A stretch of 14,197 bases of DNA from SZUA-287 sp036397975. Its GTDB lineage: Bacteria > Bacteroidota > Ignavibacteria > UBA10030 > UBA6906. The stretch is taken from assembly GCA_036397975.1 (NCBI GenBank), contig DASWHW010000094.1:1-14197 (forward strand), written 5' to 3'. The notes beneath the pieces were generated by a model. It made no database searches. It was not told the origin of the DNA and was given only the letters and a program-made list of their open reading frames with translations. Positions 7,885-13,921 of the stretch are shown piece by piece (the first letter of the stretch is position 1; each line of letters opens with the position of its first letter). Position numbers and translations under genes: made by a program.

Positions 7885-8088
7885 ATGGAAACTGGAGTTG
7901 TAAAATGGTTCAACAGTACAAAGGGGTTCGGGTTTATTACTCGAAAGGAGGGCGGAGATCTTTTCGTGCATTTCAAGTCGATTGTTGGCGAAGGGTACAA
8001 ATCGTTACAAGAAGGCGACAAAGTGGAATTTGAAGTGGAGGAAGGACAGAAAGGTCCCCAGGCAACAAACGTGAGAAAAGTTACATAA
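7885..8088 (+). CDS. CspA-family cold shock protein
   Basis: A 67-residue single cold shock domain that binds single-stranded RNA or DNA, typically acting as an RNA chaperone. It begins METGVVKWFNSTKGFGFI. RNP1 is K13-GFGFI and RNP2 is LFVHF (26-30), and the domain ends with the usual GPQATNVRKV strand. The length is standard. AAAGG (7871-7875) lies 9 nt before the ATG. It has its own candidate promoter and is followed by an intrinsic terminator, so it is probably a monocistronic unit. Whether it is cold-induced cannot be read from the short leader. Confidence 0.97.
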   Translation: METGVVKWFNSTKGFGFITRKEGGDLFVHFKSIVGEGYKSLQEGDKVEFEVEEGQKGPQATNVRKVT

Positions 8089-8111
8089 CAGAGTAACCGT
8101 TGAGCATCAAG

Positions 8112-8146
8112 ATCCCTTTTGCATTCTGTGAAAGGGATTTTTTTTT
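8112..8146 (+). terminator. Intrinsic terminator of the cold shock gene
   Basis: An 8-bp stem ATCCCTTT/AAAGGGAT (8112-8119 with 8131-8138) with an 11-nt loop, followed by eight T residues. It lies 23 nt after the csp stop. It also marks the convergent boundary with the minus-strand B12-binding gene. Confidence 0.85.
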
Positions 8147-8159
8147 AGTGCTGAAAGCG

Positions 8160-8567
8160 TCATTCCTCTTGATGTTCGGCAGCCCACTGTTGGACGTATT
8201 CGATGATTTCAATTGTTGAAGCCCCGGGAGTGAACAACTCTCCCACACCAATTTCCTTCAGCCGCTGAATATCCGCCTCAGGGATGATTCCTCCTCCAAA
8301 CAAAAGCACATCACCTAGCCCCTTCTGTTTCATCAATTCGAGAATCCGGGGAAAAATTGTCATATGGGCACCGCTTAGAATGCTGATGCCGATTGCATCG
8401 ACATCTTCCTGGAGGGCTGCCTCAACAATCATCTCCGGGGTTTTTCGTAATCCGGTATAGATCACTTCCATACCTGCATCGCGCAACGCAGCAGCTATTA
8501 CTTTTGCCCCTCGATCATGACCATCGAGACCAACCTTTGCAACCAGAACACGAATCTTCTTGTTCAT
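8160..8567 (-). CDS. Stand-alone cobalamin (B12)-binding domain protein, methylmalonyl-CoA mutase C-terminal type
   Basis: A 135-residue protein that is just the B12-binding Rossmann domain. The base-off/His-on motif D15-x-H17-x-x-G20 (KVGLDGHDRG) is intact, followed by SILSGAH (62-68) and the GGG loop (91-93). These are the three cobalamin-contact regions of methylmalonyl-CoA mutase. It could be the small subunit of a split acyl-CoA mutase (methylmalonyl-, ethylmalonyl- or isobutyryl-CoA type) whose large subunit is encoded elsewhere; no such gene is in the window. The ATG overlaps the Maf stop by 4 nt (ATGA), so the two are translationally coupled. Which mutase it serves cannot be decided from the sequence. 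Confidence 0.92.
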   Translation of the reverse strand: MNKKIRVLVAKVGLDGHDRGAKVIAAALRDAGMEVIYTGLRKTPEMIVEAALQEDVDAIGISILSGAHMTIFPRILELMKQKGLGDVLLFGGGIIPEADIQRLKEIGVGELFTPGASTIEIIEYVQQWAAEHQEE

Positions 8568-9163
8568 CGGTCTTTTGAAACCTCCTGCTGTCGAAAGCTA
8601 TTGAGCGCTTGAAAAACTCTGGCAAATGGAAGACCCATCACATTGTAGAAACAGCCTTCAATCCGGGTGACAAACACGGCTCCATAATCATCCTGAATTC
8701 CGTACGCACCTGCCTTGTCCATCGGGCTCCCCCCTTCCACATATTCCTTGATCTCAGCAAGAGGAAGAGGACGAAAGGTCACTTTCGTTGATTCCACACC
8801 TGACCGAATGTCGTCATCACCAGGGTTGATCACCGCAAAACCGGTATGCACGAGGTGGGTACGGCCGCTCAGTTTTTGCAGCATACGCACAGCGTCATCC
8901 TCATTTGTCGGTTTGCCGAGGATGTGTGAATCAAGCACGACGGTGGTGTCCGCTGCAAGAACAAGTGAATCGGTACGAAGTCGGGAAACCGCTCTTGCTT
9001 TTCGTTCTGCAATGCGAAGGACGTTATCCTCTGGCGATAGCTGATCGTCGAACGTTTCGTCAATCGCGGCTGGAACAACTTCCGGGGAGATTCCGAGTTG
9101 ACGCAGCAGAGCTAATCTTCTGGGCGATCTCGATGCAAGTATCAGAGGTCTGTTAAATTCCAT
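8564..9163 (-). CDS. maf: Maf family nucleoside triphosphate pyrophosphatase
   Basis: A 199-residue house-cleaning enzyme that hydrolyses non-canonical or excess NTPs to NMP and pyrophosphate in the cytoplasm. Signature residues are visible: S11-R-S-P-R-R16 phosphate-binding motif near the N terminus, the acidic E36 in AAIDETF, the general base D72 in LAADTTVVLD, K84 in ILGKP and Q157 in AYGIQD. This pattern resembles the YhdE (dTTP/UTP) subgroup rather than YceF, though that is not certain. The ATG at 9163 has only a weak GGA upstream, and a terminator-like hairpin ends 12 nt before it. The gene overlaps the B12-binding gene by 4 nt. Confidence 0.95.
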   Translation of the reverse strand: MEFNRPLILASRSPRRLALLRQLGISPEVVPAAIDETFDDQLSPEDNVLRIAERKARAVSRLRTDSLVLAADTTVVLDSHILGKPTNEDDAVRMLQKLSGRTHLVHTGFAVINPGDDDIRSGVESTKVTFRPLPLAEIKEYVEGGSPMDKAGAYGIQDDYGAVFVTRIEGCFYNVMGLPFARVFQALNSFRQQEVSKDR

Positions 9164-9175
9164 CAGTCCATAAAC

Positions 9176-9200
9176 AAAAAAAGCGACACATCGTATCGCT
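9176..9200 (-). terminator. Intrinsic terminator between the secreted protein gene and maf
   Basis: On the minus strand the sequence reads AGCGATAC-GAT-GTGTCGCT, an 8-bp stem with one G-T pair and a 3-nt loop, running into a T7 tract. It follows the stop of the 136-residue secreted protein by about 37 nt and ends only 12 nt before the maf ATG. No promoter for maf is seen between them. Confidence 0.75.
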
Positions 9201-9237
9201 CAAGTAAGAAGCAGGTCTTCTCCCTTCACAGAACTTC

Positions 9238-9648
9238 TTAACGGAACATGGCTTTGATACTTCCCCACGTTCGACGGACACTGTTCACGTCATGACGGAT
9301 TGTAATTGGCCCGTAGTAGACCGGCGGGTTTCCGTTTGAAAAACCGACCTTTAGTCGATATCGGTAGAGAGCTTCCGTAACCCGAAACGCCGAATCGTCG
9401 ATATATTCATACGCCTGGTTGTTTCCTCGTAACGGGATATCATTGAGGAGTATGAACTGGCCGTCGGTGCCGCTTGCCCGCTCCAACTCTACCTTGTTAA
9501 CACCGGACTCATCTTCGCTGTACCATCGCACGATGATAACGCTTCCATTGCTGATCCCAATGAGACTTCCATCGCGAATGACACCCGCAAAAGCCATTAC
9601 GGCCGCACAGATAAGTAGAAGGAAAAGCGAAATTATTCTTTTTGACAT
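9238..9648 (-). CDS. Small secreted protein with fibronectin type III-like domain, function unknown
   Basis: A 136-residue exported protein. The signal peptide is clear: MSKRIISLFLLLICAAVMAF, with probable cleavage after AFA (residue 21). The mature part is beta-rich with FnIII character. A strand SVIIVRWYSEDESGVNKVEL carries the conserved Trp, and a later YRYRLKVGFSNG resembles the F/G strands. It ends in a basic tail (SVRRTWGSIKAMFR) outside the sandwich. The frame is open to 9705, but the promoter at 9677-9705 puts the transcript start near 9670, so the ATG at 9648 is the only sensible start. No clear ribosome site. It could be a periplasmic or surface binding module; no partner is evident. 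Confidence 0.75.
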   Translation of the reverse strand: MSKRIISLFLLLICAAVMAFAGVIRDGSLIGISNGSVIIVRWYSEDESGVNKVELERASGTDGQFILLNDIPLRGNNQAYEYIDDSAFRVTEALYRYRLKVGFSNGNPPVYYGPITIRHDVNSVRRTWGSIKAMFR

Positions 9649-9676
9649 TGGAAATAACGTTAGGAATGTTGTTAAG

Positions 9677-9705
9677 AATATACTGTCCGAACGACCAAAA
9701 GTCAA
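9677..9705 (-). promoter_or_regulatory. Sigma70-type promoter of the secreted protein gene
   Basis: On the minus strand: TTGACT, 17 nt, TATATT. The -35 box (9700-9705) contains the stop codon of the upstream decarboxylase-family gene (TGA at 9702-9704). The predicted transcript start near 9670 leaves a leader of about 22 nt to the ATG at 9648. Confidence 0.7.
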
Positions 9706-10322
9706 GCCTTTTCACCTCTGTTGTCCAATTGCAGGGCCGAGAAAAAAGCTGACCTGGAGCGAGACAATAAGGCTTTTGGGACGGTATGGGATATGATATC
9801 CCACATCCTATGCATCTCAGGTATAGATGCACCTGCATTCAACGCCCCGAGCACATGCGAGCGGAGCTGTCTTCTCCATCCCAATGCGGCAAGGGAAGCA
9901 ACCGCAATCAGTTCCCGTTCTTTTAGTGAAAGTCCCCTTCTCGATAGCACACGTCCATACCCATACGTGATAATCCAGTCAGCAAGGTCTGAATTTAGGG
10001 ATTCCATATTCTGTAGCAATTTCTCATAGTTGCCTGCATACACTTTGTGCAGGAGCTTGAGGCCTGTCTCTCGTTGATCCTTTCGAACGGCGGGCTTTCT
10101 GCGGTTTCGTTTTCGCCTGCGGAGATAGGGAGATATTGTGATGAACGCCTCGATAGAGGCGGGGAAACCTGCGAAGAGATGAAGCTCAAGGCACATCTCA
10201 GTAATTTTTCTGGGTGGGACTGAACTGAACCTTGACGATCGACCGATCCTTCGCATGTTTCTGGTGTCACCGAGAGATGCGAAGACTGCCAATTCAACAA
10301 GGATTGTTGGGATTCGTTTCAT
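9702..10322 (-). CDS. Carboxymuconolactone decarboxylase (CMD) family protein
   Basis: A 206-residue protein whose C-terminal half (about 108-190) matches the CMD/PcaC fold. It has LNSDLADWIITYGYGRVLSR, then LSLKERELIAVASLAALGW, then RQLRSHVLGALNAGASIPEM. These follow the pattern of 4-carboxymuconolactone decarboxylase. The CxxC redox pair of AhpD-type members is absent, and the only cysteine is C44, so a peroxidase-like thiol role is unlikely. The N-terminal 80 residues carry a basic stretch (68-77, RRRKRNRRKP) and a weaker helical half. The frame is open through tRNA-Leu to 10427, so the ATG at 10322 after the terminator is preferred; no ribosome site is clear. No protocatechuate-pathway neighbours are present, so true decarboxylase activity is doubtful. 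Confidence 0.8.
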   Translation of the reverse strand: MKRIPTILVELAVFASLGDTRNMRRIGRSSRFSSVPPRKITEMCLELHLFAGFPASIEAFITISPYLRRRKRNRRKPAVRKDQRETGLKLLHKVYAGNYEKLLQNMESLNSDLADWIITYGYGRVLSRRGLSLKERELIAVASLAALGWRRQLRSHVLGALNAGASIPEMHRMWDIISHTVPKALLSRSRSAFFSALQLDNRGEKA

Positions 10323-10337
10323 GGAAGAAGTTAGTGC

Positions 10338-10368
10338 AAAGAGAAAAGGTCTCGGATCCCGAGACCTT
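10338..10368 (-). terminator. Intrinsic terminator after tRNA-Leu
   Basis: A perfect 10-bp stem AAGGTCTCGG/CCGAGACCTT (10346-10368) with a 3-nt loop, followed on the minus strand by TTTTCTCTTT (the first two T residues are part of the stem). It lies 8 nt beyond the tRNA 3' end and 15 nt before the ATG of the CMD-family gene. Confidence 0.8.
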
Positions 10369-10376
10369 CTCCTGAG

Positions 10377-10459
10377 TGCGGAAGGCGGGACTTGAACCCG
10401 CATGCCTTGTGGGCGCCACCCCCTCAAGATGGTGCGTCTGCCAATTTCGCCACTTCCGC
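10377..10459 (-). tRNA. tRNA-Leu (anticodon GAG)
   Basis: An 83-nt class II tRNA. Acceptor GCGGAAG/CTTCCGC with discriminator A. The D arm includes GCGAAATTGGCAGACGC. The anticodon stem CCATC/GGTGG (one T-G pair) encloses loop TTGAGGG, so the anticodon is GAG. A variable arm CGCCCACAAGGCAT follows, and the T arm is GCGGG-TTCAAGT-CCCGC. No encoded CCA. It is 24 nt downstream of tRNA-Lys. Confidence 0.95.
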
Positions 10460-10483
10460 ATTTACCGCTAAGCTTATCCGCAG

Positions 10484-10555
10484 TGACCGCGGGTGGGCTC
10501 GAACCACCGACCCTCTGCTTAAAAGGCAGATGCTCTACCCCTGAGCTACGCGGTC
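10484..10555 (-). tRNA. tRNA-Lys (anticodon TTT)
   Basis: A 72-nt class I tRNA. Acceptor GACCGCG/CGCGGTC with discriminator A. D arm GCTCAGGGGTAGAGC. The anticodon stem TCTGC/GCAGA encloses loop CTTTTAA, so the anticodon is TTT. T arm GGTGG-TTCGAGC-CCACC. No encoded CCA. First gene of a two-tRNA unit with tRNA-Leu. Confidence 0.95.
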
Positions 10556-10574
10556 GATCAAACTGATGCGCTAG

Positions 10575-10603
10575 AAGATAGAGAAAAACTGTTTTGAAGG
10601 CAA
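10575..10603 (-). promoter_or_regulatory. Promoter of the tRNA-Lys/tRNA-Leu unit
   Basis: On the minus strand: TTGCCT, 17 nt, TATCTT, about 20 nt before the mature tRNA-Lys 5' end. The rest of the gap 10604-10728 is AT-rich. I see nothing else in it except a short 6-bp inverted repeat (GTTTTT/AAAAAC) with no T tract in the expected place. Confidence 0.6.
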
Positions 10604-10728
10604 ACGGGATTGCTGATTAGACACTTGAGCATTTGATGAATTAAACCCTTGCAGTGATTTTTGCGGATCGGTTTTTCCCAAAAACATTTTCAAGATTGCA
10701 AGACACCAGCACATGCGAGCTCACACTT

Positions 10729-11556
10729 TCACTTACGCTTCTTCAACTCATCAAGCCATTGAATTGCATATGACCTACCTGCTTCCACTGTCGCCTTGCC
10801 TGCCCGGAAACACATTTTCCAGGTATCGGGTTTCCGCTCGTACTCAGTCTTGGCAAACAACTTCTTGCCGTCCTCCACCGTCACAAGCTCAGCACTAAAA
10901 TCGACGTCCTTTGATATTTCCAGAAATTCCGTCAACCAGGCTTTGATCATCACGTTTGGCGTGAGCGGATTTTTTTTCTCCCATTGGGCAAGCTTGTTGT
11001 TGTACTCCGCCATCTCTGCATCGTACGACTGCTTCATCATTTGATCGATTTCAGGATTAAGCATGGGGTTGTTTGGATCGTCATAGGATTTCAGCTGCTC
11101 TTTGAGCGACGCAACAACTTCTTTCATCCCCGCTCTCTGGTCGGCGGGCATGGAGGCAATGGCAGCCTCCGTTTCCTTGATGGACTTCTCCATCTGCTCC
11201 TTTTGTTCTTTCATCTGTTCTGCCATTGGTTTCGGCTTCTCGGGCGGCGTTGGTTTGTTATTCTCGCGATACTCAAGATATTTTTTCTTGAAATCCTCCG
11301 TCTTGGTATACTCCTTCGCGTATCTGGCGATTTCCAGCGTTACGCTTCCGCGCTCTGCTTGTGGCACTTTGCGAAGCTTCGCGCCACCGGGATGGGAGAG
11401 GTACATCCCGCTAAAACTCGACCAGATGAGGTCTTTTGCCATTGGCTCCGAAATCCCGAGTTTCTTCAGGAACTCTTCCGATGCCTCGTAGACCCTGAAT
11501 GCGTAAAGCGAAAGTATGCAACCCATCGCCAATAAGAGGACAGTGGCTTTTTTCAT
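10729..11556 (-). CDS. Exported protein of unknown function with central coiled coil
   Basis: A 275-residue protein that I do not recognise. It starts with a signal peptide or anchor (MKKATVLLLAMGCILSLYAF). A cysteine at residue 13 sits in a poor lipobox, so lipoprotein status is doubtful. The first mature segment (25-95) includes FLKKLGISEPMAKDLIWSSF and looks helical. A Pro/Lys linker (101-110, KPTPPEKPKP) and a Met/Glu/Lys-rich coiled coil (about 111-195) follow. The conserved-looking C-terminal part (200-275) ends LDELKKRK. CAGGAG lies 9 nt before the ATG. It is 122 nt downstream of the 207-residue gene, with no visible promoter between, so it may be the last member of the cytochrome unit, acting in the periplasm. 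That link rests on position alone. Confidence 0.75.
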   Translation of the reverse strand: MKKATVLLLAMGCILSLYAFRVYEASEEFLKKLGISEPMAKDLIWSSFSGMYLSHPGGAKLRKVPQAERGSVTLEIARYAKEYTKTEDFKKKYLEYRENNKPTPPEKPKPMAEQMKEQKEQMEKSIKETEAAIASMPADQRAGMKEVVASLKEQLKSYDDPNNPMLNPEIDQMMKQSYDAEMAEYNNKLAQWEKKNPLTPNVMIKAWLTEFLEISKDVDFSAELVTVEDGKKLFAKTEYERKPDTWKMCFRAGKATVEAGRSYAIQWLDELKKRK

Positions 11557-11627
11557 TTCACGATCTCCTGGTTAACTTATTCCTGCTGGAAGTTTCAGAT
11601 TTGATAGCCCTTTGCATTTGGGTACTC

Positions 11628-11659
11628 CTTGCCGGCAATGGGAACGCCCATCTGGCAAG
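11628..11659 (-). other. Stem-loop in the gap between the two unknown genes
   Basis: On the minus strand CTTGCC ... GGCAAG (6 bp) encloses ATGGG-CGTT-CCCAT (5 bp, tetraloop), with a small internal loop. There is no T tract after it, so it is not a classical terminator. It could be an mRNA processing or stability element, or a partial transcription stop. Confidence 0.5.
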
Positions 11660-11678
11660 AGGGTGACAACAAAACTTG

Positions 11679-12302
11679 CTATGCCTTCTTCAGTGCGGAA
11701 CGGCACTTCTCCACACCGGTGAAAAGGAGAGAAGAATCCTGAGTCGATTTGTCGATGAGGATCTCAAGAAGATCCAATAACGCAGGAAACGACTGCCACA
11801 CCGCGGATGGATCTAAACGAACCCCTGCCGGAAGTCTTGTAAGTCGGTGATACCCTGCGAGGAGCAACAGCAGTTTCTCGCGTTGCCCTGCATTCAGGCT
11901 TGTTCTGATGACAGCGGCAACCTTCCTTCGCAGTGTCTGGCACCGAGAAGTGCGGTCCTGCCATCCCTGATAGAATTCCGGCTTCAGGATTGGAAGGTCA
12001 ACCTCGCTCAGGAGATCAATCAGCTCCAACGAACTCAAGCGTTGACGATTTTCCCAACGTGCATCCCGCTCGGCGTTGAGTCCGGGTTCGCCTGGTTCCA
12101 GGTAATCCTGCACCCATGCGTCGAATTCCTCCCGGTGAGGCTGCAGACGGACATACGCGAGTAATGCCACTGCATGCCATCCCCATAGAAGTGCGCCCTT
12201 GAGTGCTGTTGACGCGTCCGACGATCGCGCCGAGATTTCGCGTCCGATTCTCTCAATGCTGTCTTGCGCATTGGTAAGAGGAGTGATCGTAGTTTCGGCC
12301 AT
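11679..12302 (-). CDS. Hypothetical protein in the cytochrome b/octaheme cluster
   Basis: A 207-residue protein that I do not recognise. It has no signal peptide, no membrane helix and no CxxCH motif, so it is probably cytoplasmic. It looks almost entirely alpha-helical: helices around 12-30, 33-70 (ALLWGWHAVALLAYVRLQPH), 88-100, 118-155 (rich in Leu and Arg) and 166-185. It has only two cysteines (121 and 200), not in a metal-binding arrangement. AAGGAA lies 7 nt before the ATG, and the gene starts 10 nt after the octaheme cytochrome stop, so the two are surely co-transcribed. It might be an assembly or regulatory factor for the complex, but nothing in the sequence shows this. Confidence 0.8.
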   Translation of the reverse strand: MAETTITPLTNAQDSIERIGREISARSSDASTALKGALLWGWHAVALLAYVRLQPHREEFDAWVQDYLEPGEPGLNAERDARWENRQRLSSLELIDLLSEVDLPILKPEFYQGWQDRTSRCQTLRRKVAAVIRTSLNAGQREKLLLLLAGYHRLTRLPAGVRLDPSAVWQSFPALLDLLEILIDKSTQDSSLLFTGVEKCRSALKKA

Positions 12303-12312
12303 TGCGTTTTCC

Positions 12313-13908
12313 TTACTGATTGTACCTGCTTTGATACATCTTGCGCAACTCTTCCGCCTCTTTGGCGCTGAGGCCCTTCATCCATATGTGTTCGTCTTGC
12401 GCAAGAAGTTGCCCGACGATGCGTTCGTATTTTTGCTTCATCGCGATGCCTTTCGTCGCAGCCGCCTCGACCACCTCGGGGAGGAACTTCATATAGTAAT
12501 GTTTAGACACCTCGTACATTCCGTGCCAATGCGTGTAGTCCGGGCCCATCATGCTCGCGCCGTGGCGAGCCCTGCGGCCTTCGTGGTGCCACAGCTCCCA
12601 ATATGTCCATTGCACCGGGTGCTCAAATGGGGCGTTCTTACTGAGGACGCCATCGGCGATTAAGTCGTTGATCATTTTTGTTGATGGCTTGGCAAACTTC
12701 TCGTTATAGAGGGTGACGAGATCGTCGAACTGCTTATAGAAATTGTCCACGTAGGTATCGTTGTGGCAATTCAGACAGGCGCCCTTCATCTTCTTCCGCC
12801 GCTCTTCCCATGTAATAACCTCGGCCACTTTCCCCTTCACCTTCTTGCTGACGAGGGTTTCATTCTCCACAACTTTCTCCGTTCGCTCGATCTCCTCCCC
12901 GACTTTCGGTGCCGCGCGAGTATCCGGATAATCTTCTTTGTATCCATCTTCATAGATCACAAGGTTCAGCTTTGTGCTGATGGCAGGACGAAGTGTCCAG
13001 CTGATCCGTTCTCCGACATCGTGACTGTTCTCGACGGTCGCTCCCTGAGGTGTCATGTACGAGCTGATGTGGCAGGTAGCGCATGTCGGGGCGGCCGAAT
13101 AGTCACGTCCCAGCACCCATTCACCTTGTTTGTCCAGTGCCATGATATCTCGGTTGGCGTAAAATGCGATACCGTGTTTCGATTCATTATAGATCTCAAT
13201 CTGCGGATGGTCAGGTCCCATGTGGCACTTGCCGCAGTTCTCGGGGGAGCGTGAAAGCTTGGCTTCAAACGCGTGACGTGAGTGACAGGCATGACACGAG
13301 CCTTGCGAACCGTCCGGATTCATCCGTCCCATGCCGCTGTTGGGCCAGGTGGTCGGATCAATGACGGGCTTGTTTTCCTTCCCCGTCTTCAGGATGTTGC
13401 CATCCTTGTCGCGCATGAACTTGACGATCGTGCCATGGCACTGCCAGCACCCGTTTACCGCGTCGGCGTTGTTGCCGGGCATCCCAGCCACCTTCTCCGC
13501 AAGCACGTTGTCAAGGCTTGCAAGGATTTGTCCGGCCTTGGCGTGGTGGCTTTTGCTAAACTCCTCATACTCCCGTGCATGACATTGTGCGCAATCCTTT
13601 GGCGTGACCAGTGGAGACACCCATACTCCCTCGTGCTGCCACGCATCCGGATCTGTTGATTCCGCTGCATGACAATCGACGCACCCTACACCATACTGCG
13701 CATGGCCGGACCGCTCCCACTCCATCACGAGAGCCGGGGAATCCTTGCTGTGGCATTCAACACAGCCCCTGTTCGCAGCCGTGATTACCGGCTCCTCCCT
13801 TTCCTCCACCCGGAGGCGCTTGGACTCCTGAAATGCGACAACAAGAAGAGCCGCAAGGAAGAAGAACGAAAGAGATGCTACAATGATCCGCTTTGTTGTG
13901 AGCGACAT
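12313..13908 (-). CDS. Octaheme c-type cytochrome, hydroxylamine oxidoreductase (HAO)-like
   Basis: A 531-residue extracytoplasmic multiheme cytochrome. It has eight CxxCH sites: C49, C76, C106, C154, C205, C225, C276 and C378. Number, spacing and the segments around them (RGCVECHSK, GVGCVDCH, CGKCHMGPDHPQ, SKHGIAF, then HGASMMGPDYTHWHG at 449-463) match the HAO-like octaheme family, in which heme 4 is catalytic. The D233-H234 pair after heme 6 is where HAO has active-site Asp/His. The N terminus has one hydrophobic segment (9-26) without a good cleavage site, so it is probably membrane-anchored there; no C-terminal helix is seen. The ATG at 13908 has GAGGAG (13915-13920) 6 nt ahead and follows cytochrome b by 13 nt. 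Possible reactions are hydroxylamine oxidation or nitrite/hydroxylamine reduction. Which one is undecided. Confidence 0.93.
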   Translation of the reverse strand: MSLTTKRIIVASLSFFFLAALLVVAFQESKRLRVEEREEPVITAANRGCVECHSKDSPALVMEWERSGHAQYGVGCVDCHAAESTDPDAWQHEGVWVSPLVTPKDCAQCHAREYEEFSKSHHAKAGQILASLDNVLAEKVAGMPGNNADAVNGCWQCHGTIVKFMRDKDGNILKTGKENKPVIDPTTWPNSGMGRMNPDGSQGSCHACHSRHAFEAKLSRSPENCGKCHMGPDHPQIEIYNESKHGIAFYANRDIMALDKQGEWVLGRDYSAAPTCATCHISSYMTPQGATVENSHDVGERISWTLRPAISTKLNLVIYEDGYKEDYPDTRAAPKVGEEIERTEKVVENETLVSKKVKGKVAEVITWEERRKKMKGACLNCHNDTYVDNFYKQFDDLVTLYNEKFAKPSTKMINDLIADGVLSKNAPFEHPVQWTYWELWHHEGRRARHGASMMGPDYTHWHGMYEVSKHYYMKFLPEVVEAAATKGIAMKQKYERIVGQLLAQDEHIWMKGLSAKEAEELRKMYQSRYNQ

Positions 13909-13921
13909 GGGTTTCTCCTCA

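Noticed and set aside
10323..10427. CMD-family start at 10427 inside tRNA-Leu
   Set aside because: The 35 extra residues are a translation of tRNA and terminator sequence.
10663..10690. Inverted repeat GTTTTT-CCC-AAAAAC as terminator of the exported protein gene
   Set aside because: The stem is 6 bp of almost only A-T pairs, and no T tract follows on the minus strand.
10710..10725. Near-palindrome TGCGAGCTCACA as an operator
   Set aside because: Short, without a loop, and not in a promoter; likely chance.
10984..11535. 183-codon open frame on the plus strand opposite the exported coiled-coil protein
   Set aside because: The minus-strand gene has a good ribosome site and a signal peptide; the plus-strand frame is Leu/Arg/His-rich antisense with no support.
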